Of a DNA stretch of 64,000 nt, positions 18,232 to 25,691 are shown one piece after another. The notes beneath the pieces were generated by a model. The model made no database searches and was not told where the DNA came from. It saw only the letters and a list, made by a program, of their open reading frames with translations. Position 1 is the stretch's first letter. Each line of letters begins with the position of its first letter. Origin of the DNA: Desulfitobacterium metallireducens DSM 15288 (lineage in GTDB: Bacteria; Bacillota; Desulfitobacteriia; Desulfitobacteriales; Desulfitobacteriaceae). The translations under genes and the position numbers were made by a program. Location of the stretch: positions 1,178,001 through 1,242,000 of the forward strand of contig NZ_CP007032.1 of assembly GCF_000231405.2 (NCBI RefSeq), given 5' to 3'.

Positions 18232-18729
18232 ATGGAAATTAGAACAGCTAAACTAACAGATGTGGAGCAAATCCAAAAGTTAATCAATGGTTTTGCAGAA
18301 GAAGGCTTAATGCTTGCGCGTTCACGTCACATGCTGTGTGAACATATTCGTGAATTTAAGGTCTATGAGGATGATGGAGAGATTAAGGGTGTTGGTTCAC
18401 TTCATATTCTTTGGGATGATTTGGCTGAGATAAGAGCTTTAGCTATTGATAAGAATTATCAGAGAAAGGGGTTAGGGCGAATGATCGTCGAGTCCCTTCT
18501 GCAGGAAGCGAAAGAGCTTGGTGTACCTAAAGCCTTTACGTTAACTTATCAGCCGGAATTCTTTGCCCGTTTAGGATTTCAGAGTGTGAATAAAGATGAA
18601 TTGCCACAAAAAGTTTGGCAAGAATGTCTTTATTGTATCAAATTCCCGAACTGCGATGAAAATGCGTTACTCATTGATGTAAATAAAAAAGACGGTGAAT
18701 TAACACCGCCAGGTAAAACCGTATTTTAA
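18232..18729 (+). CDS. GNAT acetyltransferase, N-acetylglutamate synthase-like (ArgA C-terminal type)
   Basis: This is a single GNAT domain of 165 residues. The acetyl-CoA-binding motif is seen in YQRKGLGRMIVESLL, preceded by the IRALAID strand; the C-terminal YQPEFFARLGFQSVNKDELPQKVWQECLYCIKFPNCDE segment is typical of stand-alone amino-acid N-acetyltransferases that resemble the catalytic domain of ArgA, which makes N-acetylglutamate for arginine synthesis. ATG 18232 has GGAGGAG upstream; the earlier ATG at 18193 adds a non-family extension. Substrate is inferred from similarity and not from neighbouring arg genes, which are absent here. Confidence 0.85.
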   Translation: MEIRTAKLTDVEQIQKLINGFAEEGLMLARSRHMLCEHIREFKVYEDDGEIKGVGSLHILWDDLAEIRALAIDKNYQRKGLGRMIVESLLQEAKELGVPKAFTLTYQPEFFARLGFQSVNKDELPQKVWQECLYCIKFPNCDENALLIDVNKKDGELTPPGKTVF

Positions 18730-18737
18730 TTGAGTCC

Positions 18738-18959
18738 TTATGCAATAGTAGCGCGAGTATTTTTTCTTAGCACTTGAACGGAACGACGTCTCTGTGACGC
18801 TGTCTTTGTCTTTAAAATAGTTTGGAGAAACTGCCACTGTAGTTCTAAGTAAGCGTTACCCAAATCATGTTCACTTGTTCCATGGGATAAGAGATAATCT
18901 CGAGAGGAATCTTCAAATTCGCGAATAAACTTTAATACCTCTTCATTAGATGACAGCAT
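18738..18959 (-). CDS. Small hypothetical protein, 73 aa
   Basis: A short, helical, soluble protein (EEVLKFIREFEDSSRDYLLSHG, then NAYLELQWQFLQTILK) with a basic C-terminus (QRRRSVQVLRKNTR). No family was recognised. The start is supported by GGAGGA 7 bases upstream on the minus strand. It converges on the GNAT gene with an 8-base gap, leaving no room for a conventional terminator. Confidence 0.6.
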   Translation of the reverse strand: MLSSNEEVLKFIREFEDSSRDYLLSHGTSEHDLGNAYLELQWQFLQTILKTKTASQRRRSVQVLRKNTRATIA

Positions 18960-19108
18960 TTAACATTCCTCCATCCAAATCGGTTATATTTAAACTTGCT
19001 GATATATTCTGTAATTATTTAGCTTGTTTTTATTATATGCAATTCTATTTGTGAAATGTGTTGTAAAAGGAAGAAGTAGACTTGTGAAACCTAGAAAAGA
19101 ATGGAGAA

Positions 19109-19888
19109 CTAATGTGATTTTGTGTAGCTTTTTGAAGAATAGCTATGAGATAGGCTAATTTTCCTCCAGAGAGAGAGATCAAATAATCGTAAATTACCTG
19201 CCCATATATGTTTTTTAGCTAGCTGATGATCCTTAAGCTGGAGGAAGCAATCCGCCAGAGAATGGTGTAAATTGGCTTTATAACTTAAGGATAAGAGAAT
19301 TTGAGTGAACCAAGATGCACCATTACGAGGAAATCCCGTTTGCTGTGATAGGCGCAGACTCCGCTCGTAAATTTTTACAGCTTCTGTATAGCGTTCAAGA
19401 TGCTGTAGCACATGGCCTTGTATTAGAAGGAGTAAAGGATCAGCAAGTGTATAAGGATTATCGCGAAGAACTGACAATGCTTGGCGAGGACGACTTTCCC
19501 GAAGAAGAATGTCGGCAAGGGTGGCACAAAGCAAAGGGTCCTGTGATGGTAAATAGTTCTGAAGTAGATGAATAGCCTGTTCAGTTTCATGTAAATAAAA
19601 ATAGAGTTGGCTGGCAAAACGTGAGATAGCTAGAGTGCTGGTATTTTGAGTGATTTCTCGGGCCATACGTTGTGCTGTAAGCTTTTTATCAGGTGGGGGG
19701 AAATCTTTTTTTCTCATCATTGCAAGATAGGAAAGCAAGGTACAGATGGAAAAAAGACATAGTCCAGGAATAACACCAAATCTCCAAAGTGTTAGCCCTC
19801 CTAAGATTATGGAGAAACTCCATAAGAGAAGAAAAAAATAAAACTTATAGACAAATAAAATTTCACGATCATATTGAATATGGTTCAT
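19109..19888 (-). CDS. Membrane-anchored TPR-like protein
   Basis: Two hydrophobic segments near the N-terminus (FYFFLLLWSFSIILGGLTLW and IPGLCLFSICTLLSYLAMM) are followed by a cytoplasmic part with tetratricopeptide-like helical pairs: SRFASQLYFYLHETEQAIHLL, LCATLADILLRESRPRQALSVL, LIQGHVLQHLERYTEAVKIYERSL, then LHHSLADCFLQLKDHQLAKKH. TPR proteins usually mediate protein contacts. The start has GGAGG on the minus strand at the right distance. The gene stands alone; its partner is unknown. Confidence 0.8.
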   Translation of the reverse strand: MNHIQYDREILFVYKFYFFLLLWSFSIILGGLTLWRFGVIPGLCLFSICTLLSYLAMMRKKDFPPPDKKLTAQRMAREITQNTSTLAISRFASQLYFYLHETEQAIHLLQNYLPSQDPLLCATLADILLRESRPRQALSVLRDNPYTLADPLLLLIQGHVLQHLERYTEAVKIYERSLRLSQQTGFPRNGASWFTQILLSLSYKANLHHSLADCFLQLKDHQLAKKHIWAGNLRLFDLSLWRKISLSHSYSSKSYTKSH

Positions 19889-19955
19889 TTACGTTCCTCC
19901 GTATTCATTTTAGGAAGGCGTCTTTAATTCGATTCAATATAATTAAGAAAAATAC

Positions 19956-19984
19956 TTGAGTATTCTCCAAGATTCGGTTATACT
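19956..19984 (+). promoter_or_regulatory. tRNA-Ala promoter
   Basis: TTGAGT (19956-19961), a 17-base spacer, and TATACT (19979-19984) end 10 bases before the mature tRNA start. Confidence 0.75.
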
Positions 19985-19994
19985 ATTCTGCGTT

Positions 19995-20070
<76 letters not shown>

Positions 20071-20090
20071 TTTAATAAGATTATATGACA

Positions 20091-20132
20091 AGGGTTTCGG
20101 CGATATGTTATTTTCGCTGAACCCCTTTTTTG
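20091..20132 (+). terminator. Terminator of the tRNA-Ala transcript
   Basis: A roughly 13-bp stem with one or two wobble or mismatched positions (20091-20103 with 20114-20126) ends in a run of T residues. Confidence 0.8.
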
Positions 20133-20591
20133 TTATGAGCAGCCTTCCTCACTAAAAATAGTAAATCGCCAGGTAAGACCAGCAGACAACCTGAATATTG
20201 AAAAAATTATTATTTGAAGAAGGATTTTAAACTTGGATAGAGAATATTATGTTTTAAGATGTAAAACAGTGTTTTGGTATAATCAAACTCAAACGCAAGT
20301 TTTCAGAAAATATTTAATTCAGATTCTGATCAAATTCTTTTAATTATTATATTGACTTATGCAGAAATTCGATTCATAATAAACCTATCAAGCAAAATGA
20401 AACTTGGTTTTAAATAGTGAAACATTAACAATACTAAGTTTCAGAGTGTAACCTCCATAATCCAAATAAATTACTCTCAGTTGGATAAACTTGAGAGTAG
20501 GAAAGGGGTGAGAAACTTCTTTCCCAAGTGTAATTGAGTAAAAGAAGTATCTCCAGATTACCTAAAATTTTCATTATGGAAGGGATCATGC
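20133..20591 (+). other. 459-base gap before the CoA-ligase operon: promoter and structured leader
   Basis: No coding sequence was found. The first 200 bases are AT-rich with nothing clear. A promoter lies at 20352-20380. The leader behind it contains three hairpins: GAAACTT/AAGTTTC (20399-20442), ACTCTCA/TGAGAGT (20473-20498) and GGAAAG/CTTTCC (20500-20524). None is followed by a U-tract. No known riboswitch class was recognised. Confidence 0.55.
20352..20380 (+). promoter_or_regulatory. Candidate promoter of the CoA-ligase operon
   Basis: TTGACT (20352-20357), a 17-base spacer, and CATAAT (20375-20380). It would give a leader of about 205 nt. Confidence 0.6.
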
Positions 20592-21869
20592 ATGGCTAGA
20601 TTTTTAGAATATCAAGGAAAAGCATGGCTTGCAAAAGCAGGCATGCCAGTACCGAAAGGCCGACCAGCGTTCACTCCAGAAGAAGTAAAAGAAGTGGCGG
20701 AATGGATTGGTGGACCTGTAGCGGTTAAAGGCCAAGTTCAAGCAGGTGGCCGAGGTAAAGCAGGTATCGTAAAATTAGTCAACACCCCAGAAGAAGCAGC
20801 TCAAGCGGCAGCAGAAATTCTTGCTAAAACGGTTAAAGGATTACCTGTTCAACAGGTGCTTGTCGAAGAGAAAATAAATATTAAGAAAGAATTTTATTGT
20901 TCTTTCGTTGTTAATGGAGCCAGAGAAGCTCGTTCCCCAATGCTCATGTTTAGTACAGAGGGGGGGATGGACATTGAAAGTGTACCTGAAGAGAAAATCT
21001 TTAAATTCAATGTTGACCCGCTTTTTGGATTACAAACCTATGATGCTGTTGATTTACTGGCTAAAGCCGGTGTTCCGGCTAAGGAATTAAGCAAGTTTGC
21101 CAATCTTTTAACAAAATTATCAAAGACCTATCAAAAATATGATTGTCAGACGTTAGAGATAAATCCGTTTATTATGACCGCTGAGGGCGACCTTATTTGT
21201 GCAGATTGCAAGATGGAAATTGATAATAGCGCAGTAGGGCGTCATCCAGAGTTCGAAATTGAGATTGCTCGTGATCTCCCTGGCGTACCGACAGAATTGG
21301 ATTATATCGGGTGGAGTATTGAAGAAACAGATGCTAGAGGTACAGGTTTTCTGATGAACATGGGGTATGATGAAGTCAGTCCGGGCTATATTGGTTATCA
21401 CCCAATTGGTGGCGGTTCAGCCATGATGGGACTGGATGCTTTGAATCAGGTCGGTCTAAAGCCAGCCAACTATGCTGACACGAGCGGAAATCCTGTGGCT
21501 TCGAAAATTTACCGAGTGGCTAAATCTGTTCTTGCTCAGCCGAATATTGATGGCTATTTGTTAGGTGGTTTCATGATGGCTAATCAAGAGCAATGGCATC
21601 ATGCCCACGCTATTGTCAAAGTCTTGCGTGAAATTTTGCCGACTCAAAAACCGGGCTTACCTTGTGTGCTCTTGCTTTGTGGTAACCGAGAAGATGAGTC
21701 CTTAGAGATTCTTCGCACAGGTTTAGCGGATCTTATGACGGTAAACGGCCCAGGAAGAAGAATTGAAATCTATGGTAAAGAACATGTAACAGATACGAAG
21801 TTTGTTGGTGAAAGACTATTACTCTTGAGTAAAGAGTATCGTGCTGAGAAAGAAGCTCAAGGAAAGTAG
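20592..21869 (+). CDS. ADP/ATP-dependent acyl-CoA ligase beta subunit (SucC/MtkA-like, ATP-grasp)
   Basis: The 425 residues follow the SucC layout: an N-terminal ATP-grasp domain (GPVAVKGQVQAGGRGKAGIVKL, then LVEEKINIKKEFYCSFV), the LEINPFIMTAEGDLICADCKMEIDNSA metal/nucleotide segment near residues 190-215, and a C-terminal flavodoxin-like domain. Together with the alpha subunit this enzyme would make a CoA thioester from a dicarboxylic acid. The C-terminal loop of standard SucC (GGI-C-variant) is replaced by LLGGFMMANQEQWHHAH, so succinate is not assured; with a malyl-CoA-lyase-like gene downstream, malate (malate-CoA ligase) is a good alternative. A ferredoxin-like gene follows after 9 bases. 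Confidence 0.85.
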   Translation: MARFLEYQGKAWLAKAGMPVPKGRPAFTPEEVKEVAEWIGGPVAVKGQVQAGGRGKAGIVKLVNTPEEAAQAAAEILAKTVKGLPVQQVLVEEKINIKKEFYCSFVVNGAREARSPMLMFSTEGGMDIESVPEEKIFKFNVDPLFGLQTYDAVDLLAKAGVPAKELSKFANLLTKLSKTYQKYDCQTLEINPFIMTAEGDLICADCKMEIDNSAVGRHPEFEIEIARDLPGVPTELDYIGWSIEETDARGTGFLMNMGYDEVSPGYIGYHPIGGGSAMMGLDALNQVGLKPANYADTSGNPVASKIYRVAKSVLAQPNIDGYLLGGFMMANQEQWHHAHAIVKVLREILPTQKPGLPCVLLLCGNREDESLEILRTGLADLMTVNGPGRRIEIYGKEHVTDTKFVGERLLLLSKEYRAEKEAQGK

Positions 21870-21878
21870 GGAGATACC

Positions 21879-22172
21879 GTGCTGGAATTCGCAGAAAAAA
21901 GTTGTTTGATTAGAATCGATACCAGCAAGTGCGATTCGTGCGAAAGCAAGGCTTGCGCAGATGCCTGCAAGAAATATGCTCGAGGTCTGCTCGGTATTGA
22001 TGATCAGGGAAGAGCCTCTATTACGCATCGTAGCGATGATGAAGTTCTACGGTTAGGAACGGAATGCCTTGCCTGTGAATTTGCTTGTAAATTTCGTGGT
22101 AAGGATGCAATTCGTATTGAAGTCCCGGTTTCCGGTTTAGATGAATACCTCAAAAAACGCAGTTTGGCATAA
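21879..22172 (+). CDS. Small ferredoxin-like iron-sulfur protein within the CoA-ligase operon
   Basis: The 97-residue protein has eight cysteines: C9, a CX2CX4CX3C group at 18, 21, 26 and 30, and a CX2CX3C group at 63, 66 and 70. The spacing resembles a two-cluster ferredoxin with a stretched first motif and a shortened second motif, so one site may hold an incomplete or unusual cluster (inferred). The GTG start has GGGAG upstream. It lies between the beta and alpha CoA-ligase subunit genes, 9 bases after the first and 52 before the second, which suggests a role in the same complex or pathway. Standard succinyl-CoA ligases have no iron-sulfur subunit. Confidence 0.8.
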   Translation: MLEFAEKSCLIRIDTSKCDSCESKACADACKKYARGLLGIDDQGRASITHRSDDEVLRLGTECLACEFACKFRGKDAIRIEVPVSGLDEYLKKRSLA

Positions 22173-22224
22173 ACATGAGTACGTCTAGGTAACAACCGAG
22201 CAAAATGTTAAATGAGGGATAAAA

Positions 22225-23127
22225 ATGGGCATTTTGATCAATAGAGAGACTAAAGTGGTTGTCCAAGGGATCACTGGACGTGAGGGATCAGTTAGGACAA
22301 AGTATATGATGGAATATGGGACGAAGCTCATCGGTGGAACTAGTCCAGGGAAATCAGGTGAGGAAGTCTATGGTATACCCGTGTACAACACGGTGAAAGA
22401 AATAGTGCAGGCCAATGGAGAAATCGACTTTAGTGTTGTATTTGTTCCGGGCCGAGGTCTGAAAACAGCAGTGATGGAAGCTGCTGATGCAGGGGTTAAA
22501 AATATTATTCCCTGTGTTGAAGGCACACCTATTCATGACATTATGGAGATGATCGCTTATGCCAAAATCAAAGGCTCACGGGTCATTGGACCCGGTTCAA
22601 TAGGAATCCTTACCCCAGAAGAAGCAGTTGTCGGCTGGCTTGGCGGAAATGTTGAGTGGGCTAATAAATTCTTTAAGAAAGGGAGTATCGGTGTTTTCTC
22701 ACGGAGTGGGGGACAATCGGGTACAATTCCTTGGGTCTTGAGAGAAGGCGGCTTTGGGGTCAGTACTGTGGTTCACACGGGAACCGAGCCAGTCCTAGGA
22801 ACTTCGATGGCAGATTTGCTCCCCTATTTTGAAGAGGATCCTGAAACTAAAGGGGTTGCGGTTTATGCTGAAATTGGCGGGACACAAGAAGAAGAATGTG
22901 CTGAAGTTATCGCCGCTGGGAAGTTCACAAAACCTTTTGTCATCTACGTTGCTGGAGCATGGGCTCCAGAGGGTCAGCGCTTTTCGCACGCGTCCAATAT
23001 CGTTGAACGCGGACGGGGATCAGCCAAAAGTAAGATGGAAGCCATTCGTAAAGCCGGAGGCTTTGTAGCAGATACACCTACAGATATTCCACTTATTTTA
23101 AAAGAGAAATTAGCGACTGACTTTTAG
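22225..23127 (+). CDS. Acyl-CoA ligase alpha subunit (SucD/MtkB-like)
   Basis: The 300 residues follow the SucD layout: a CoA-binding Rossmann domain (VVVQGITGREGSVRTKYMMEYG, then GGTSPGKSGEEVYGIPVYNTV), IGPGSIGILTPEE, the SRSGGQSGTIPWVL segment, and the C-terminal phosphohistidine region. The canonical GHAGA motif is changed to SHASN (QRFSHASNIVERGRGSAKSK), keeping the histidine. It therefore probably uses a phosphohistidine intermediate but belongs to a divergent subgroup. Substrate could be succinate, malate or a related acid. GTG/ATG choice is simple: ATG 22225 with GAGGGAT upstream. Confidence 0.85.
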   Translation: MGILINRETKVVVQGITGREGSVRTKYMMEYGTKLIGGTSPGKSGEEVYGIPVYNTVKEIVQANGEIDFSVVFVPGRGLKTAVMEAADAGVKNIIPCVEGTPIHDIMEMIAYAKIKGSRVIGPGSIGILTPEEAVVGWLGGNVEWANKFFKKGSIGVFSRSGGQSGTIPWVLREGGFGVSTVVHTGTEPVLGTSMADLLPYFEEDPETKGVAVYAEIGGTQEEECAEVIAAGKFTKPFVIYVAGAWAPEGQRFSHASNIVERGRGSAKSKMEAIRKAGGFVADTPTDIPLILKEKLATDF

Positions 23128-23154
23128 CGGATAAGACCGCGAATTAATATGCTA

Positions 23155-23172
23155 CTAAGGTTTTTACCTTAG
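23155..23172 (+). other. Short intercistronic hairpin between the alpha subunit and the CitE-like gene
   Basis: CTAAGGT (23155-23161) pairs with ACCTTAG (23166-23172) around a TTTT loop. The bases after it are A/T-rich but give no clean U-tract. Confidence 0.5.
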
Positions 23173-23209
23173 ATATAAAAAATTTAAAATTTTTAGGGGG
23201 TAATTAGTC

Positions 23210-24103
23210 ATGGCAGTTATGAGATCTATTATGTACATCCCAGGAAACAATCCCAAATTCATTTCCAAAATATCAACAATCCCAGCAGATATTATCACCT
23301 TTGACCTTGAAGATGCTATTCCACCGGCAGAAAAAGTGGCTACTCGCGAAATGATCAAGGAAAATCTTCAAGTAGGTCATTCTGGTGGAGCACAAGTCTT
23401 TGTTCGTATCAATAACTGGGAAACATTATTGACCGATGACGATCTTGAAGCTATTGTTTGGCCAGGCCTTGACGGTGTAACCTTAGCAAAAACTGGTTGC
23501 GCAGCTGATGTGCAAAGACTGGACTGGAAACTAGAAGAGCTTGAGCGTCGCCGTGGTATCCCAGTCGGAACCGTTAAAATTTCCATGCTTCTTGAAACTG
23601 CTAAAGGTGTTGCCAACGCAGAAGAATGCTGTCTTGCGAGCAAACGTAATGTCAATGCTATTTTCGGTGCAGTAGACTATTGCCGCGATATGCATGTAAA
23701 ATTGACCTCTGCAGCTGTTGAACAACAATATGCACGTGCAAAAGTAGCGGTAGCTTGCCGCATGGCAGGAATTGTCGCAATCGACGCTCCTTTCGTAGAC
23801 TATAAAGACATTCCAGGTTTTGAGAAAAACGTTGCTGATGGTCGTCAAATGGGTTATGAAGGCCGCATGATTATTCATCCAGGACAAGTTGAGCCTTCCA
23901 ATAAATTATATGCTCCAGATCCTGCCGATGTTGAATGGGCAAAGGCTGTTGTTAAAGTCTTCGAAGAAGAAGGTTTGGCCAAAGGTAAAGCTTCCGTTTC
24001 CTTGAACGGGAAAATGGTAGACACGCCTGTTTATCTCAATGCAAAAGACATCTTAGCAACATACCTTGAAATCGAAGCTAAAAATGCAACTATGAATAAA
24101 TAA
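23210..24103 (+). CDS. CitE-like / malyl-CoA or citramalyl-CoA lyase (HpcH/HpaI superfamily)
   Basis: This TIM-barrel CoA lyase of 297 residues shows the N-terminal MRSIMYIPGNNPKFI, the magnesium-binding FDLEDAIPP with its conserved acidic residues, VRINNWET, MLLETAKGV, the FGAVDYCRDM segment, and the AIDAPFVDYKD and EGRMIIHPGQVEP stretches near the C-terminus. Members split malyl-CoA into acetyl-CoA and glyoxylate, citramalyl-CoA into acetyl-CoA and pyruvate, or serve in citrate lyase. No citrate lyase alpha/gamma genes are near, while a two-subunit CoA ligase is directly upstream, so a free acyl-CoA lyase is more likely. Codon use is smooth and regular, suggesting good expression. Confidence 0.85.
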   Translation: MAVMRSIMYIPGNNPKFISKISTIPADIITFDLEDAIPPAEKVATREMIKENLQVGHSGGAQVFVRINNWETLLTDDDLEAIVWPGLDGVTLAKTGCAADVQRLDWKLEELERRRGIPVGTVKISMLLETAKGVANAEECCLASKRNVNAIFGAVDYCRDMHVKLTSAAVEQQYARAKVAVACRMAGIVAIDAPFVDYKDIPGFEKNVADGRQMGYEGRMIIHPGQVEPSNKLYAPDPADVEWAKAVVKVFEEEGLAKGKASVSLNGKMVDTPVYLNAKDILATYLEIEAKNATMNK

Positions 24104-24130
24104 TTGCTATAGAAAATAGATTTGGCTTGA

Positions 24131-24162
24131 ACGCCTGGCTGCAAGCTCATGTAGCCAGGCGT
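24131..24162 (+). other. GC-rich hairpin between the CitE-like gene and malic enzyme
   Basis: ACGCCTGGCT (24131-24140) pairs perfectly with AGCCAGGCGT (24153-24162). No U-tract follows, so it may be a pause, processing or stability element rather than a terminator. Confidence 0.6.
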
Positions 24163-24227
24163 CCTAAATAATGGGACTCCTTATTTTTAAGAGTTAAGTG
24201 ATTTAAGATGAGAGGATGGCGAAGTAC

Positions 24228-25484
24228 ATGTCACGTATTAAGAATCTTCGTGAGGAAGCCTTAGAATTCCATAAGGTAAAACCCGGCAAGCTAGAAGTCA
24301 GAGTTACTGTACCCGCAAATGACGTTGATGATTTAACGTTGGCTTATTCTCCAGGAGTTGCTGAACCCGTCAAAGAAATCGCGGCCCATCCAGAAGATCT
24401 CGATGTATATACCAATCATGCTAATGCAGTTTGTATCGTATCCAATGGTACAGCAATCCTAGGTTTAGGTAATCTGGGTGCTGCTGCTTCAATGCCCGTT
24501 ATGGAGGGAAAAGCGCTACTCTTCAAAACTTTTGGAGATGTTGATGCCTATCCGATTTGTGTTAATACCACTGACGCTGACAAAATCGTTGAATTGGTTG
24601 AGCTTATCGCTCCTTCGTTTGGCGGTGTCAATCTTGAAGATATCAAAGCGCCTGAGTGTTTTGAAATTGAAGGCAAATTGAAAGAACATGGCATCTTCAA
24701 AGGACCGATTTTTCATGATGACCAACATGGCACCGCTATTGTAACTTTAGCCGGTCTAGTCAATGCACTTAAAGTTGTCGGAAAAAACATTGAAGATATC
24801 AAACTTGTTGCAAATGGGGCTGGCTCAGCCGGTATTGCCATTGTTAAGTTGCTCATGAGTATGGGACTAAAGAACGTTATTATGTGTGATACAAAGGGCG
24901 CTATCTACAAAGGTCGTCCTGCAGGTATGAATAAATATAAAGATGAAATCGCTGAAGCTACAAATCCTGAAAGATTCAGTGGCGATCTTGCCGGTGCTTT
25001 AGTCGGTGCGGATGTTTTTGTCGGAGTATCGGCTGCTAATGTCTTGAACGAAGATATGATTCGTTCGATGGCAAAAGATCCGATTGTTTTCTGTCAAGCT
25101 AATCCTGTTCCTGAAATTTGGCCCATAGAGAGAGCCTTTGAAGCGGGAGCTAAAGTGATTTCTACCGGTCGCTCTGATGTTCAAAACCAAATTAACAACA
25201 TCTTAGCTTTCCCAGGAGTATTCCGTGGCGCGATTGATGTAAGAGCAACTGATATTAATGATGCTATGAAAGTAGCGGCAGCATACGCAATTGCTAACCT
25301 TGTTAAAGCTGAAGATCTTCGTACAGATAATATTATCCCAAGCGCATTTGACCCTGAAGTTGCACCTGCAGTTGCTAAAGCAGTTGCTAAAGCAGCGATT
25401 GAAAGCGGTATTGCTCGAAACCCGATTGATCCTGAAATTGTTGCTCAGAATCTTAAAAAAAGATTAGCCAATCAGTACAAATAA
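24228..25484 (+). CDS. Malic enzyme (NAD(P)-dependent malate dehydrogenase, decarboxylating)
   Basis: Malic enzyme oxidatively decarboxylates malate to pyruvate. The small bacterial form (about 418 residues) is shown by LTLAYSPGVAEPV, the tyrosine and lysine regions around YTNHANAVCIVSNGTAILGLGN and MEGKALLFKTFG, the metal-binding FHDDQHGTAIV, the nucleotide-binding VANGAGSAGIAI, and DVFVGVSAAN. The common ANPTPEI motif is ANPVPEI here. The ATG at 24228 is favoured because AGAGGA lies about 8 bases upstream; the ATG at 24216 directly abuts that site. With the lyase and ligase genes it places malate at the centre of this island. Confidence 0.95.
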   Translation: MSRIKNLREEALEFHKVKPGKLEVRVTVPANDVDDLTLAYSPGVAEPVKEIAAHPEDLDVYTNHANAVCIVSNGTAILGLGNLGAAASMPVMEGKALLFKTFGDVDAYPICVNTTDADKIVELVELIAPSFGGVNLEDIKAPECFEIEGKLKEHGIFKGPIFHDDQHGTAIVTLAGLVNALKVVGKNIEDIKLVANGAGSAGIAIVKLLMSMGLKNVIMCDTKGAIYKGRPAGMNKYKDEIAEATNPERFSGDLAGALVGADVFVGVSAANVLNEDMIRSMAKDPIVFCQANPVPEIWPIERAFEAGAKVISTGRSDVQNQINNILAFPGVFRGAIDVRATDINDAMKVAAAYAIANLVKAEDLRTDNIIPSAFDPEVAPAVAKAVAKAAIESGIARNPIDPEIVAQNLKKRLANQYK

Positions 25485-25513
25485 ACCTCACTTTAAAAAA
25501 GAAATTACGAGTA

Positions 25514-25551
25514 ATGGTTACTTCCTCAATATAGGGGGTAACCTTTTTTTG
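25514..25551 (+). terminator. Intrinsic terminator after malic enzyme
   Basis: GGTTAC (25516-25521) pairs with GTAACC (25538-25543), followed by seven T residues. Confidence 0.8.
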
Positions 25552-25590
25552 ATTATTAAAAAATTTTAAAAACTAATTTTACGAAAAAGA

Positions 25591-25619
25591 TTGTAATTTC
25601 AAACATTGTAGAATAAAAT
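25591..25619 (+). promoter_or_regulatory. Candidate promoter of the lut operon
   Basis: TTGTAA (25591-25596), a 17-base spacer, and TAAAAT (25614-25619), placing the start about where the palindromic operator begins. Confidence 0.5.
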
Positions 25620-25629
25620 TAGTTTTGCA

Positions 25630-25646
25630 AGGTGGTCTGACCACCT
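25630..25646 (+). promoter_or_regulatory. GntR/FadR-type operator upstream of lutC
   Basis: AGGTGGTCTGACCACCT is a perfect palindrome around one central base. The TGGTCTGACCA core fits the FadR-subfamily pattern TNGTNNNACNA used by lactate regulators such as LldR. It lies just downstream of the promoter, a position suited to repression relieved by lactate. No such regulator gene is in the window. Confidence 0.75.
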
Positions 25647-25691
25647 GGACATAGTATAAAAAAGAGTAAGAGAGACAAGGAGTTGAGTAGA

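Noticed and set aside
19315-19575. Plus-strand frame of 86 codons inside the TPR-like gene
   Set aside because: It lies opposite a well-supported minus-strand gene with clear helical repeats, and has no ribosome site.
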